Of a stretch of 11,538 nt of DNA, positions 1-7,730 are shown piece after piece. Numbering within the stretch: the first letter of the stretch is position 1; every line of letters starts with the position of its first letter. The DNA comes from Actinomycetota bacterium. GTDB taxonomy: Bacteria > Actinomycetota > Humimicrobiia > Humimicrobiales > Humimicrobiaceae. The notes beneath the pieces are model-generated. The model had not been told where the DNA came from. It was given only the letters and a program-made list of their open reading frames with translations, and searched no databases. Position numbers and translations under genes: made by a program. Location: contig JAMCVO010000543.1 of the NCBI GenBank assembly GCA_023475715.1, positions 1 through 11,538 on the forward strand. Reading direction: 5' to 3'.

Positions 1-1
1 T

Positions 2-115
2 TGGGCAGCACTTCAGGTGGCTAAAAGAAAAGACAGCAAGGATAAAATAATTGTAGCAATACTTCCCGATAGTGGTGAAAGATATCTGTCTACCTGGCTT
101 TTTCAAAATATTTGA
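2..115 (+). CDS. cysK: Cysteine synthase (CysK-like), C-terminal fragment
   Basis: Only the last 37 codons are inside the window; the gene begins upstream of base 1. The reading frame ends in [15 protein letters not shown] followed by QNI and a TGA stop. This closely matches the conserved end of O-acetylserine sulfhydrylase A (CysK), a PLP enzyme that makes cysteine from O-acetylserine and sulfide in the cytoplasm. The catalytic lysine and PLP-binding loops are off the window, so a cystathionine beta-synthase-like or O-phosphoserine-using relative cannot be excluded. It lies 79 nt upstream of metX on the same strand, which suggests a shared sulfur amino acid operon. The 79-nt gap is AT-rich and shows no obvious terminator or riboswitch. 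Confidence 0.78.
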   Translation, partial: WAALQVAKRKDSKDKIIVAILPDSGERYLSTWLFQNI

Positions 116-194
116 AATAATAAATTATTAAGGTTGATATCCGATTATTAAAATAGTTGATTGTTTATAAAAAATATGGAAATATTAAACTTTA

Positions 195-1361
195 ATGAGC
201 GAAAAATCGAAACCAAATCGCGATAATAGCGTAGGACTTGTAAAAACAAAATTTTTCAATTTTGCAGAAAAGCCAAATGAGCTTATTCTGTCAAATGGTA
301 TAAAATTGGGCCCTATAACTACTGCATATGAAACTTATGGCGAGCTTAACAGCAAAAAAAGCAATGCAATTCTGGTATTCCATGCACTGTCGGGGGATTC
401 TCATGCAGCAGGCTACAATAGCCCGGATGACGCTAAACCAGGCTGGTGGGATATGATGATTGGACCTGGCAAACCTTTTGATACCAAGAAGTTTTTTGTT
501 ATTTGCGCAAATGTCATTGGAGGTTGTAAAGGTTCCACCGGGCCTTCTTCAATAAATCCTCAGACAGGAAAACCTTTTGGTCTGACATTTCCGGTTATTT
601 CAATCAAAGACATGCTCGTACCCCAGAAAAAATTGCTGGAGCATTTGGGAATCGAAAGATTATTCTGCATTGGCGGTGGTTCCATGGGTGGCATGCAAGC
701 ACTTCAGTGGCTTGTCACCTACCCTGACACCACCCGGAGTGCACTGCTTATAGCAACTTCTCCAACCCATACCGCCCAGGCAATTGCTTTTAACAGCGTC
801 GGCAGGTTTGCCATAATTTCTGACCCTAACTGGAACAATGGAAATTACTATGGCAGACAAATACCGAAGACTGGACTTTCAATCGCCAGGATGATTGGCC
901 ATATAACATACTTAAGCGAAATATCAATGCACAAGAAATTCGGAAGAGAATCTATTAAAGCTGCCAACAGCCCACTCTCTAACTTCATCAGCGAATTTGA
1001 GGTTGAAAACTATCTGCAACACCAGGGTGAAAGTTTCATTAAGAGATTCGATGCAAATTCTTATCTTTATATCAGCAAAGCAATTGATGATTTTGATATA
1101 ACAGAAGGCTACAACAATCTTTCGGAAGCATTTCAAAATATCAAGGCAAAATGTCTGGTTATATCTTTCACATCTGACTGGCTTTATCCAAAAGAGCAGT
1201 CCATGCAAATAGTTAAGGCTTTAAAAATAAACGGTGTAGAAACTACCTATACCAATTTCGAATCCGAGTATGGACATGATTCTTTTTTAATTGAAGATGA
1301 AAGACTGAAAAAACTATTTACTGGATTTTTATCATCAGTTGGGACAGCATCCGGAGAGTAA
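195..1361 (+). CDS. metX: Homoserine O-acetyltransferase MetX
   Basis: This 388-residue cytoplasmic enzyme has an alpha/beta-hydrolase fold and, by family, transfers acetyl from acetyl-CoA to homoserine to give O-acetylhomoserine, a methionine precursor. Early family blocks are visible: HALSGDSHAAG near residue 63, GWWDMMIGPGKPFDT near 83 and NVIGGCKGSTGPSS near 106. The nucleophile elbow GGSMGG places the catalytic serine at about Ser163. The rest of the triad is Asp328 in TSDWLYP and His361 in YGHDSFL. Length is normal for the family. The ATG start has only a weak ribosome site, but no better in-frame start is near and the N-terminus aligns in length. The gene is followed after 5 nt by metW, the usual partner. 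MetX-family proteins have repeatedly been misassigned between acetyl- and succinyl-transferases, so the acyl donor is inferred from overall similarity. Confidence 0.95.
   Translation: MSEKSKPNRDNSVGLVKTKFFNFAEKPNELILSNGIKLGPITTAYETYGELNSKKSNAILVFHALSGDSHAAGYNSPDDAKPGWWDMMIGPGKPFDTKKFFVICANVIGGCKGSTGPSSINPQTGKPFGLTFPVISIKDMLVPQKKLLEHLGIERLFCIGGGSMGGMQALQWLVTYPDTTRSALLIATSPTHTAQAIAFNSVGRFAIISDPNWNNGNYYGRQIPKTGLSIARMIGHITYLSEISMHKKFGRESIKAANSPLSNFISEFEVENYLQHQGESFIKRFDANSYLYISKAIDDFDITEGYNNLSEAFQNIKAKCLVISFTSDWLYPKEQSMQIVKALKINGVETTYTNFESEYGHDSFLIEDERLKKLFTGFLSSVGTASGE
1353..1358 (+). promoter_or_regulatory. Ribosome binding site of metW, deciding a TTG start
   Basis: GGAGAG lies inside the last codons of metX, 8 nt before a TTG codon at 1367. 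The spacing is good, no ATG start is available at that point, and the MetW homology begins right there, so TTG is the likely start and the two genes are translationally close. Confidence 0.65.
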
Positions 1362-1366
1362 AATAA

Positions 1367-1948
1367 TTGAAAAAACTTGGTATTATAAAAGATTGGGTTA
1401 AAGAAGGAAGTAAAATACTGGTTCTTGGCAGTGGCGGAGGCGAAATTTTAAAAATCCTTGGTGTTGAAAAAAAGACTCGCGGTTTTGGTATTGATATTGA
1501 TGAGGAAAAAGTTTTTCAGGCTATTTCTCAGGGTTTATCAGTCATCCAGGGAGATATAAATAAAGACCTTTCAGACTATCCTAAAAAATCTTTCGATTAT
1601 GTTATTGCTCACGACATTATACAGATTATGAACAATCCCGATATAACTTTGAAAAAATGCCTTGAAATTGGCAATAAAGTCATAGTGAGTTTTCCAAATT
1701 TTGCTTACATGAAAATAAGACTCTACATTATGTTATTAGGCAGAATGCCAAAAACCAAACTGCTTCCTTATGAATGGTATAATACTCCGAACATTCACCT
1801 TTTTACAATTAAAGATTTCAAGGAACTTTGCGCCAAAGAAAAAATTAAAATAATTTCCGAAAGATTCAGCGGTTTCGGTAAAAAAGAAATTCCAGGCTTT
1901 TTTATTCCGAATATTTTTGCAGAGTTTGCTTACTTCCTAGTTGAATGA
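1367..1948 (+). CDS. metW: Methionine biosynthesis protein MetW
   Basis: A 193-residue protein of the class I methyltransferase fold. Family blocks are clear: GIDIDEEKV (about 41-49), the D-rich QGDINKDL (61-68), KSFDYVIAHDIIQ (74-86), VIVSFPNFAY (105-114), GRMPKTKLLPYEWYNTPNIH (125-144) and a C-terminal NIFAEFAYFL. In Pseudomonas and related bacteria metW is needed together with metX for methionine synthesis from homoserine; no methylation substrate is firmly established. Motif I is unusual: VLGSGGGE instead of the common DLGCGDG, so the usual motif I acid is Val19 and a second acid is Gly. The start is TTG, supported by the upstream GGAGAG. The gene follows metX by 5 nt in an operon. Its stop codon overlaps the end of the opposing lipoprotein gene by 12 nt. 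Confidence 0.92.
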   Translation: MKKLGIIKDWVKEGSKILVLGSGGGEILKILGVEKKTRGFGIDIDEEKVFQAISQGLSVIQGDINKDLSDYPKKSFDYVIAHDIIQIMNNPDITLKKCLEIGNKVIVSFPNFAYMKIRLYIMLLGRMPKTKLLPYEWYNTPNIHLFTIKDFKELCAKEKIKIISERFSGFGKKEIPGFFIPNIFAEFAYFLVE

Positions 1949-2998
1949 TATTTCTTCCTGCTCTAACAAGTTCCCATGACTGTCTAAAACGTTGCAGATC
2001 CAGCTTTCTTTTTTCACATCAATACGCAAGAAATGGTAAAAGCCTCCTTTTTCTTTTGAAACATACAGAGAAGCTCCGCCGCCTCCCGTAATAATATATT
2101 CGGTACCATCAATATTTTGCTTGTTAAAAAGATGTTCGTGGCCATTAAAAACTCCGTCAACCTTAAACGTTTTAAAAAGTTCCCTGATATAATCCTGATT
2201 TTTCTTGCTGGAAAAAGCCACATGTTTGGAACCATCTGTGATACAGTCAGGATTTAAAACTGAGTATACTGGGGGATGAATAAAAACAAATACTTCTTCT
2301 TCCTTCATTTTAGTAAGTGTGCTCTCGAGCCACAAAAGCTCTTGTCCCTTTAATGCACCCCAGTTGCCAGGTTCATAGGCATTCAATATTATGAAATTTA
2401 TACCCTCAAATTTAAAACTATAAAAAAATTCTGACCCGGAATCGAGGAAAAACTTTTCAAAAAGCTTCCTGGAAACACTATTGGCAACATCATGATTTCC
2501 GGGAGATATGTACATAGGCAGAGCAAGTATGCTGGTTGCATGGATATAGCCTGAGAATTGCCTTTCAAGAATTGATGGATTCTGGGTATTTCCCATTATA
2601 ATATCGCCCGTATTTACAAAGAAAGAAGGATTTTCATGTTTTATTGAATTTAAGATTTCCCGAAAAACATCAGGCTGAGGAAGCTCGTTATTTGCAGGCC
2701 TGTTATCACCCGCAACAGTGAAGCTGAACAAGATCTTGTCTTCTGGTGTATGTGTTATTGAAGAAGTAACTGCCTTACCATCTGATTCTGCTGTGCTTTT
2801 GTTAGCAGCGGTTTCATTAGCTGTATTTCCACTGATTGAAGTCTGGCTGCCCGTGCTTTGGATCGATTTATTTACAGGGGATTGCATAGTTAATACTTGT
2901 TCTTTGCAACCTGTAAATCCCATAAGAACCAATATAGAATATATCAGAAAAAGCAAAAGTAATATTTGTATTATTTTTTTATTATTATCCCTCATCAT
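1937..2998 (-). CDS. Metallophosphoesterase lipoprotein (calcineurin-like)
   Basis: A 353-residue predicted exported lipoprotein. A basic start (RDNNKK) leads to a hydrophobic stretch at about 9-28 and a lipobox ending in Cys31 (FTGC). Residues 35-85 are Ser/Thr/Asn-rich, a likely extracellular linker. The rest is a calcineurin-like phosphoesterase domain with its metal motifs in order: GDNR (Asp98), NTGD (Asp132), GNHD (Asn168-His169), FIHPP (His241) and GHEH (His287, His289). The first motif is D-x-R rather than the commoner D-x-H, as in purple-acid-phosphatase-like relatives. The family hydrolyses phosphomonoesters or diesters with two metal ions; the substrate here is unknown. Two ATG codons stand in tandem at the start and no clear ribosome site precedes them. 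It follows the phosphoglycosyl transferase gene by 73 nt, so it could be the last gene of that operon and might act on envelope phosphate compounds (inference). Confidence 0.85.
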   Translation of the reverse strand: MMRDNNKKIIQILLLLFLIYSILVLMGFTGCKEQVLTMQSPVNKSIQSTGSQTSISGNTANETAANKSTAESDGKAVTSSITHTPEDKILFSFTVAGDNRPANNELPQPDVFREILNSIKHENPSFFVNTGDIIMGNTQNPSILERQFSGYIHATSILALPMYISPGNHDVANSVSRKLFEKFFLDSGSEFFYSFKFEGINFIILNAYEPGNWGALKGQELLWLESTLTKMKEEEVFVFIHPPVYSVLNPDCITDGSKHVAFSSKKNQDYIRELFKTFKVDGVFNGHEHLFNKQNIDGTEYIITGGGGASLYVSKEKGGFYHFLRIDVKKESWICNVLDSHGNLLEQEEISFN

Positions 2999-3071
2999 TT
3001 AAGACTTATGTTAGTTTAATATATTTGAAGTTAAAAAATTAATTGGTTTTAATCGGCCAAAAGTTCCAGGA

Positions 3072-3644
3072 TTAATTACCGCCTTTAAAGGTCAGCACCA
3101 CTTTTATAGTCTTTAGAAAAATTTTAAAATCCATAAAAGTTTTATATTCATACACATATATTCTGTCAAATTCCGCTTTCTCGGGAATTGTTATGCCGTC
3201 TCTTCCATTTACCTGTGCCAGCCCCGTCAACCCCGGCCGCACTTTGTCGGTGCCTATTTCTTTTCTGAGCCTTATTTGCTCCACCTGGCCCAAGTGAGAA
3301 GGTCTTGGACCTGCAAAACTCATATCACCTTTTAAAATGTTAAAAAGCTGGGGGAATTCATCAATACTGAATCTGCGTAAAAACTTTCCAACCCTTGTAA
3401 CCCTTTTTTCACGGTCTTTGAGTTCTTCGGCAGGAAGGTCTGCCGTACCTTCTCTCATTGACCTGAACTTAATAATGTTAAAGCATTGGCTGTTCAGTCC
3501 AACTCTTTTTTGCAGAAAAAAAACACTGCCAGGGGAATCAATTTTGATAAGAAGCGATATTATAATCCAGAGTGGCAGAAATATTATTATCAGAATGATC
3601 GCAGCAGATATATCAAAAGACCTTTTTAGAAACTTACGGATCAT
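3072..3644 (-). CDS. PglC-type phosphoglycosyl transferase (bacterial sugar transferase)
   Basis: A 190-residue small monotopic phosphoglycosyl transferase. This family moves a sugar phosphate from a UDP-sugar to undecaprenyl phosphate, starting a lipid-linked glycan on the inner face of the membrane. Visible blocks: KRSFDISAA, a hydrophobic re-entrant segment at about 12-34 broken by Pro24, QKRVGLN, FNIIKFRSM, the catalytic Asp95-Glu96 dyad in SIDEFPQLFN, GDMSFAGPRP and KVRPGLTGLAQVNGRDG. The length matches the minimal PglC/EpsL form, without the large N-terminal membrane region of WcaJ. I chose the ATG at 3644 because its ATGA overlaps the stop of the upstream dehydratase by 4 nt and the protein then begins like PglC. 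A GTG four codons earlier (3656) is also possible; neither has a strong ribosome site. The dehydratase next to it probably supplies the modified sugar nucleotide. Substrate is inferred, not visible. Confidence 0.92.
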   Translation of the reverse strand: MIRKFLKRSFDISAAIILIIIFLPLWIIISLLIKIDSPGSVFFLQKRVGLNSQCFNIIKFRSMREGTADLPAEELKDREKRVTRVGKFLRRFSIDEFPQLFNILKGDMSFAGPRPSHLGQVEQIRLRKEIGTDKVRPGLTGLAQVNGRDGITIPEKAEFDRIYVYEYKTFMDFKIFLKTIKVVLTFKGGN

Positions 3645-5543
3645 AGCATAAACCACATTTCTTTTTCATTAAAATCAGGTATCAGCCGTTTTAGGTCTTT
3701 AAACAGGTTTCTATAGTCATAAGTTTCTATTTCTTTTTCAATACTGAATAAAATGTTGGAAAGCTCTTCCTTATTAAAAGACCCATTATCCTTTGCTTCA
3801 AAAATATGTTTGAACCTGCTTTCAGTAAGAACTTCGTCTTCGTTTATTATCTCTTCGGTTATTTTTTCACCTTCTCTTGGACCGGTATATATAATTTCAA
3901 TATCTATGTGCGGCTCCATGCCATACAACTTGATCATATTCGTAGCAAGGTCCAGGATACTTATTGGTTCTCCCATATTTAGAACATAAACCTCTCCACC
4001 GCTTCCCATAATGCACGCCTGTATGGCAAGCTGGCTGGCTTCAGGGATAGTCATAAGATATCTGTTCATTTTTGGGTGAGTTACTTTAACGGGTCCGCCC
4101 GAGTTTATCTGTTCCTTAAAAATATTTACAACACTACCGTGGCTTTCCAGAACATTGCCAAATCTTACAATCATAAATTTTGTACTATTTTCATTTGATA
4201 TGGACTGAAGATATTTTTCTGCAAGCAGCTTTGAAATTCCCATCACGTTTTTTGGTTTTACAGCCTTATCCGTTGAAAGCATTACAAACCTTTTTACTTT
4301 TGTTTCTATGGCAGTTTTTGCAAGAATCTTGGTGCCAAGATAATTATTCCGGATTGCAGCTTCCGGATTTAATTGCATTAGGGGTACATGCTTATATGCG
4401 GCAGTATGAAAAACTATTGAAGGATGGTATCTTTTGAACACAGAGCTCATTAACTTTTTTTCTCTAATATCGGCAACTATAGGAATCAGTGAGTTAAAAT
4501 TAAGCTTATTTTTAAGCTCTTCTTCAATTAAAAACAAATTATTTTCAGAGTGGTCAATGATTATAAGTTTTGAAGGCCCAAACCTTAATAGCTGCCTGCA
4601 GATTTCTGAACCTATTGAGCCGCCTGCACCTGTAACCAAAATTATATTATCTTTAAATTCTGAAGCCAGCTCCGGGATTTTAACTTTTATCGGTTCCCTG
4701 CCCAAAATGTCTTCGACCCCGATGTCTCTAATCTGGTCAAGGTAAACTTTGCCATCAATTACTTCGTAAAGGCTCGGGGATGTTTTGCAAATTACACCTG
4801 CTCCTTTAGCTCTAAGTGTTATTTCCTTTCGAACCATTCCTGGCGCCGAAGGCATTGCAACAAGAATTTCATCTATTGCAAATTTTTGTATATTATCTTC
4901 CAGGCTGGATAAAGGTCCCAGGACTTTTATGCCGTGGATATGATTGTTTAATTTCATTCTGTCATCATCTAAAAATCCAACGGGTATATATTCGCTGTTT
5001 CGCTGTCTTATCATTTCCCTTACAATCATTTCACCAGCATCACCGGCACCGACAATCAGGACTCTCTTTTTTCTGATGCCTCTTTTACCAAACCTGAGTT
5101 CATTGAAAAACCTTTCGGAAAATCGCGAAATTATCATTAGCAGCAAAGTTATCAGGTAGTCAATGATTAAAATACTTCTGGGAAAATACGGAAGCACAAA
5201 GGAACGGCCGAACCAATTAACAGGCTGGCTCAATACATAAAAAATTACGCCCATTACTATAATAGATAACGTAACTGCTTCGACAATAGCAATCATGTCC
5301 TTGAATGACGCGTATTTCCAGACTCTTCGGTACATCCCGAAAAAAAACAAACATTATAATCTTTACAAGGATTATTATCAGGACATAGGTTCCGATATAA
5401 TTTGAATACTGGGAAAATATGGTCCCGCTTATGCTTATATTTATTACTCCGCGCAGAAAAAAGGAAACAATAAAAGAAGAAAAAATTATAGCTATGTCAA
5501 ATATTAAAAGTCCTGTTATTTTAAATGCTGAGCTTCTTTTCAT
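3641..5543 (-). CDS. UDP-sugar 4,6-dehydratase, PglF/WbpM/CapD type, split by a frameshift
   Basis: A membrane nucleotide-sugar dehydratase that reads in two frames. Residues 1-67 (from 5543) hold two hydrophobic segments. After a run of eight T at 5340-5347 the homology continues in the next frame with FGMYRRVWKYAS. Skipping one T gives about 633 residues, the usual family size. Without a shift, the first frame stops at 5217 (108 residues) and the second opens only from a TTG at 5350. Counting from that TTG, there are further hydrophobic segments at about 22-40 and 59-75, a first Rossmann motif VGAGDAGE (100-107), a second TGAGGSIGSE (240-249), TAAYKHVP (316-323), and the Ser359 (STDK) / Met370 / Lys374 set. 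WbpM-like enzymes use such an SMK triad in place of SYK. The family converts UDP-GlcNAc to a 4-keto-6-deoxy product, the precursor of diNAcBac, QuiNAc or FucNAc. The stop overlaps the next gene by 4 nt. Function is confident; intactness is not. Confidence 0.9.
5340..5347 (-). other. Run of eight T at a frameshift in the dehydratase gene
   Basis: The coding strand reads GTT followed by TTT TTT CGG in the upstream frame, which soon leaves the family homology. Seven T instead of eight would give MFVFFGMYRR and restore one continuous protein. This may be a sequencing error in a homopolymer, a real inactivating mutation, or a slippage site. Confidence 0.85.
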
Positions 5544-5549
5544 ATGCCA

Positions 5550-5558
5550 ATTATAGCA
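5550..5558 (-). promoter_or_regulatory. Candidate extended -10 promoter just before the dehydratase gene
   Basis: The coding strand reads TGC TATAAT, a perfect extended -10 element, in the 35-nt gap after the LCP gene. The ATG at 5543 begins only 6 nt after it, so transcription from this site would start at about the A of the start codon and give a leaderless mRNA. No -35 match and no ribosome site are visible. In AT-rich DNA such a match can arise by chance. Confidence 0.3.
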
Positions 5559-5578
5559 CAGAATTTAAGGTATTTTGC

Positions 5579-7666
5579 CTACTGTTGTATATTTTCTTTG
5601 TAGTCCTTGCCAATAATTACAATCACATCTGCTGTTGAATAATAATTGCTCCACTTGCTGCTATATTGTTCAACCTCGTAACTGTTTAAGATCAGAGCGA
5701 GTTGCTCAGCATTTTGCTGTTTGCCGCTTTTATATATTATCTTTGTTTTTTCAAAATTATAGTTTTCGGCATTGGCAATGCCCTTTACTTTAAATTCATA
5801 TTTCTTAATATAATTCTGAAAATCGGTAGCAGAACCTTTGATGCCGCAGCCATTATAAATCATTACCGAAGTTTTTTTAGCGATTGTCTTATCTAATGTC
5901 ACACCGACGTTTATATCTATCTCAAGCGGTATGACACCTTTCTGGGAAAACCATGCTACTGTTTCATGAACCAGGTCATAAGCAAGCACATATCTTCCTG
6001 GCTTATCGGGAGCAGTTATAAGCATTTTAACAGTTCCATTCTCATTGTGATCTATATTATTTGGCAGCTCACCGCTGTCTTTATCATATATAACAACTTC
6101 TCTCGTATCTCTATTATACCAGTGAACTCCCAGGTCAACTCTTTTTTGGCCTGAATTGCTCCAAAGCAGGTAACCTGTATTTGTAACAGTGACTTTGGTT
6201 TCAAATTTCTGGCCTGGCAAGACTTCGTTTGGAGTTGTCCCGTTATCATTATACTGTGCTGCGTACAATACATTTACAGCAACATACTTTTCAAGCGGTG
6301 GAATTCCCTGGTAGGAAAACCATGTTTTACCTTCATGAACCATATCAATTTGTAAAATATAATTTCCCTTTTGCTGGGGTGATAAGATTTTTATATCAAA
6401 CTCTGCTTCCTGACCTGGTTTTACAGAGTCATAAGGCAAATAAGTTCTTTCACCATCAAATACAACAGCTTTTTTTGTTTCAAAATCAAGCCAGTGATAA
6501 CTTAGGTAAAATGGGTTTTCCCCTCCCCTGTTCCAGTCAACTGATCCGGTGTTTTTGATCTTTAACTTGCCATAATATAATTCATTTTCACCCATGGATT
6601 CCGGAATATTTTCGATATTGCTATATTCAAGCCCATACATACTTATTGGCTGTCCCAATATTATTCTTTCCCACATTGCCTTAGATTCTTCTTCATCAGG
6701 AATCTGAACACTCTTTGTGCCATTATCAATCCAGTCGGGGCGAGATGGAATAATAGCAACACTTATATTTTGAGAATTGAAGGAAATGGCTACTTTTGCG
6801 TAGGAGAGAATTGTCATAAGATCGAGATCTGTGTGGGTGTTTTCAACCAGTATGTTAAAATAATATGGGATTTTGGAAATAGTGTTCAGATTTAATTTTT
6901 GATTGAACAGCTCCCTGAATATATGCTGCTGTCTTTGGATTCTTCCAATATCACCAAGCTCTGTAGACCTGCTTCTGGTGTAAGCCAGTGCCTGCTCTCC
7001 TGTAAAATGGTGGTTTCCGGGTGAAAAACTTGCACCGCTTTTAGGATCTATTAAAGGCCTGTCTACAACAATATCAACACCACCTAATTCATCTATCAAT
7101 TTGATAAAACCATCAAAATCAATTGTTACATAATGATTAATGCTGGCGTTTAAAAAGTTTGAAACAGTTTTTATCATCAGTTCTTCACCGCCAAAAGCAT
7201 ATGCGGCATTGATTTTATCCTTTCCATAGCCTGGAATATCAACAAGGGTATCCCTTGGAATTGACAAAAGGGCTGCTCTTTTTTCACCAGGGTTTAAATG
7301 TAAAACCATAATGGTATCAGCCCTGCCAATTTCATTTTCACTATCTCTTGTATCTCTTCCCAGAATAAGGATAGTTACCGGTGACTGAGGTGTACTTATT
7401 GGTGCAAGTATGCTCTGGATCTCAGAAGATGTTGCAGAATTCAAAGTTTTGTTGGTAGAATTAACATAGTAGAAAAAATATCCTGCTGCCGAACCACTGA
7501 CAGCAATTATAGCTGAGAATACTATTATCAGAACTCTGGCATATCTTGGCAGATTGCCAAATTTGGTTTTCTTCTTGATACTGGTTTTGATATTACTGTC
7601 TAAAACTTTTGAATCAGATTCATATTCTGAAACTTTGTCCCGTTTTTTCCTTTTAAATATATGCAT
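5579..7666 (-). CDS. LCP-family cell-wall glycopolymer ligase with two Ig-like repeats and LytR C-terminal domain
   Basis: A 695-residue LytR-CpsA-Psr protein. LCP enzymes move undecaprenyl-linked glycans such as teichoic acid, capsule or arabinogalactan onto peptidoglycan outside the membrane. The order is a basic cytoplasmic tail (1-43), one membrane segment (44-66), an LCP domain (about 97-335), two Ig-like repeats (about 345-468 and 469-590), and a LytR_C domain (about 597-690). LCP motifs: ILGRDTR (Asp105), GRADTIMV (Arg115, Asp117), SIPRDT (Arg138), KINAAYAFGG, YTRSRS and DIGRIQRQQ, including the arginines that bind the pyrophosphate. The repeats share an HW...VV...LP pattern and end in D(M/L)VHE...WFS..G(I/V). 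The LytR_C part begins VMIYNGCGIKG. A GGAAG ribosome site (7677-7681) lies 10 nt before the ATG. It follows murA by 64 nt, and the dehydratase gene follows 35 nt later, consistent with one envelope operon. The glycan transferred is unknown. Confidence 0.92.
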   Translation of the reverse strand: MHIFKRKKRDKVSEYESDSKVLDSNIKTSIKKKTKFGNLPRYARVLIIVFSAIIAVSGSAAGYFFYYVNSTNKTLNSATSSEIQSILAPISTPQSPVTILILGRDTRDSENEIGRADTIMVLHLNPGEKRAALLSIPRDTLVDIPGYGKDKINAAYAFGGEELMIKTVSNFLNASINHYVTIDFDGFIKLIDELGGVDIVVDRPLIDPKSGASFSPGNHHFTGEQALAYTRSRSTELGDIGRIQRQQHIFRELFNQKLNLNTISKIPYYFNILVENTHTDLDLMTILSYAKVAISFNSQNISVAIIPSRPDWIDNGTKSVQIPDEEESKAMWERIILGQPISMYGLEYSNIENIPESMGENELYYGKLKIKNTGSVDWNRGGENPFYLSYHWLDFETKKAVVFDGERTYLPYDSVKPGQEAEFDIKILSPQQKGNYILQIDMVHEGKTWFSYQGIPPLEKYVAVNVLYAAQYNDNGTTPNEVLPGQKFETKVTVTNTGYLLWSNSGQKRVDLGVHWYNRDTREVVIYDKDSGELPNNIDHNENGTVKMLITAPDKPGRYVLAYDLVHETVAWFSQKGVIPLEIDINVGVTLDKTIAKKTSVMIYNGCGIKGSATDFQNYIKKYEFKVKGIANAENYNFEKTKIIYKSGKQQNAEQLALILNSYEVEQYSSKWSNYYSTADVIVIIGKDYKENIQQ

Positions 7667-7730
7667 TATTTTAAAACTTCCACAAAAACAAAATTAAAAA
7701 TAAATTCGAAATGTTCTTTTTGCAAACATT

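Noticed and set aside
118..130. AT palindrome TAATAAATTATTA between cysK and metX as an operator or terminator
   Set aside because: It has no GC and a single central base; such palindromes are expected by chance in a gap this AT-rich.
116..194. SAM riboswitch or T-box leader before metX
   Set aside because: The gap is only 79 nt, lacks stable stems and shows none of the conserved blocks of these leaders.
660..1208. Minus-strand open frames inside metX
   Set aside because: They lie opposite a well-conserved gene, contain no recognisable motifs and have no ribosome sites; they are antisense shadows.
2999..3071. Possible terminator between the phosphoglycosyl transferase and the lipoprotein gene
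   Set aside because: On the minus strand TTGG...CCAA is followed by T-rich sequence, but the stem has only 4 bp around a 10-nt loop, too weak to call a terminator.
5217..5350. The two parts of the dehydratase as separate real genes (a small membrane protein plus a shorter enzyme from the TTG at 5350)
   Set aside because: The two parts join at the exact point expected for one family protein, and the upstream frame loses homology right after the T8 tract. A split-gene arrangement is less likely than a one-base indel.
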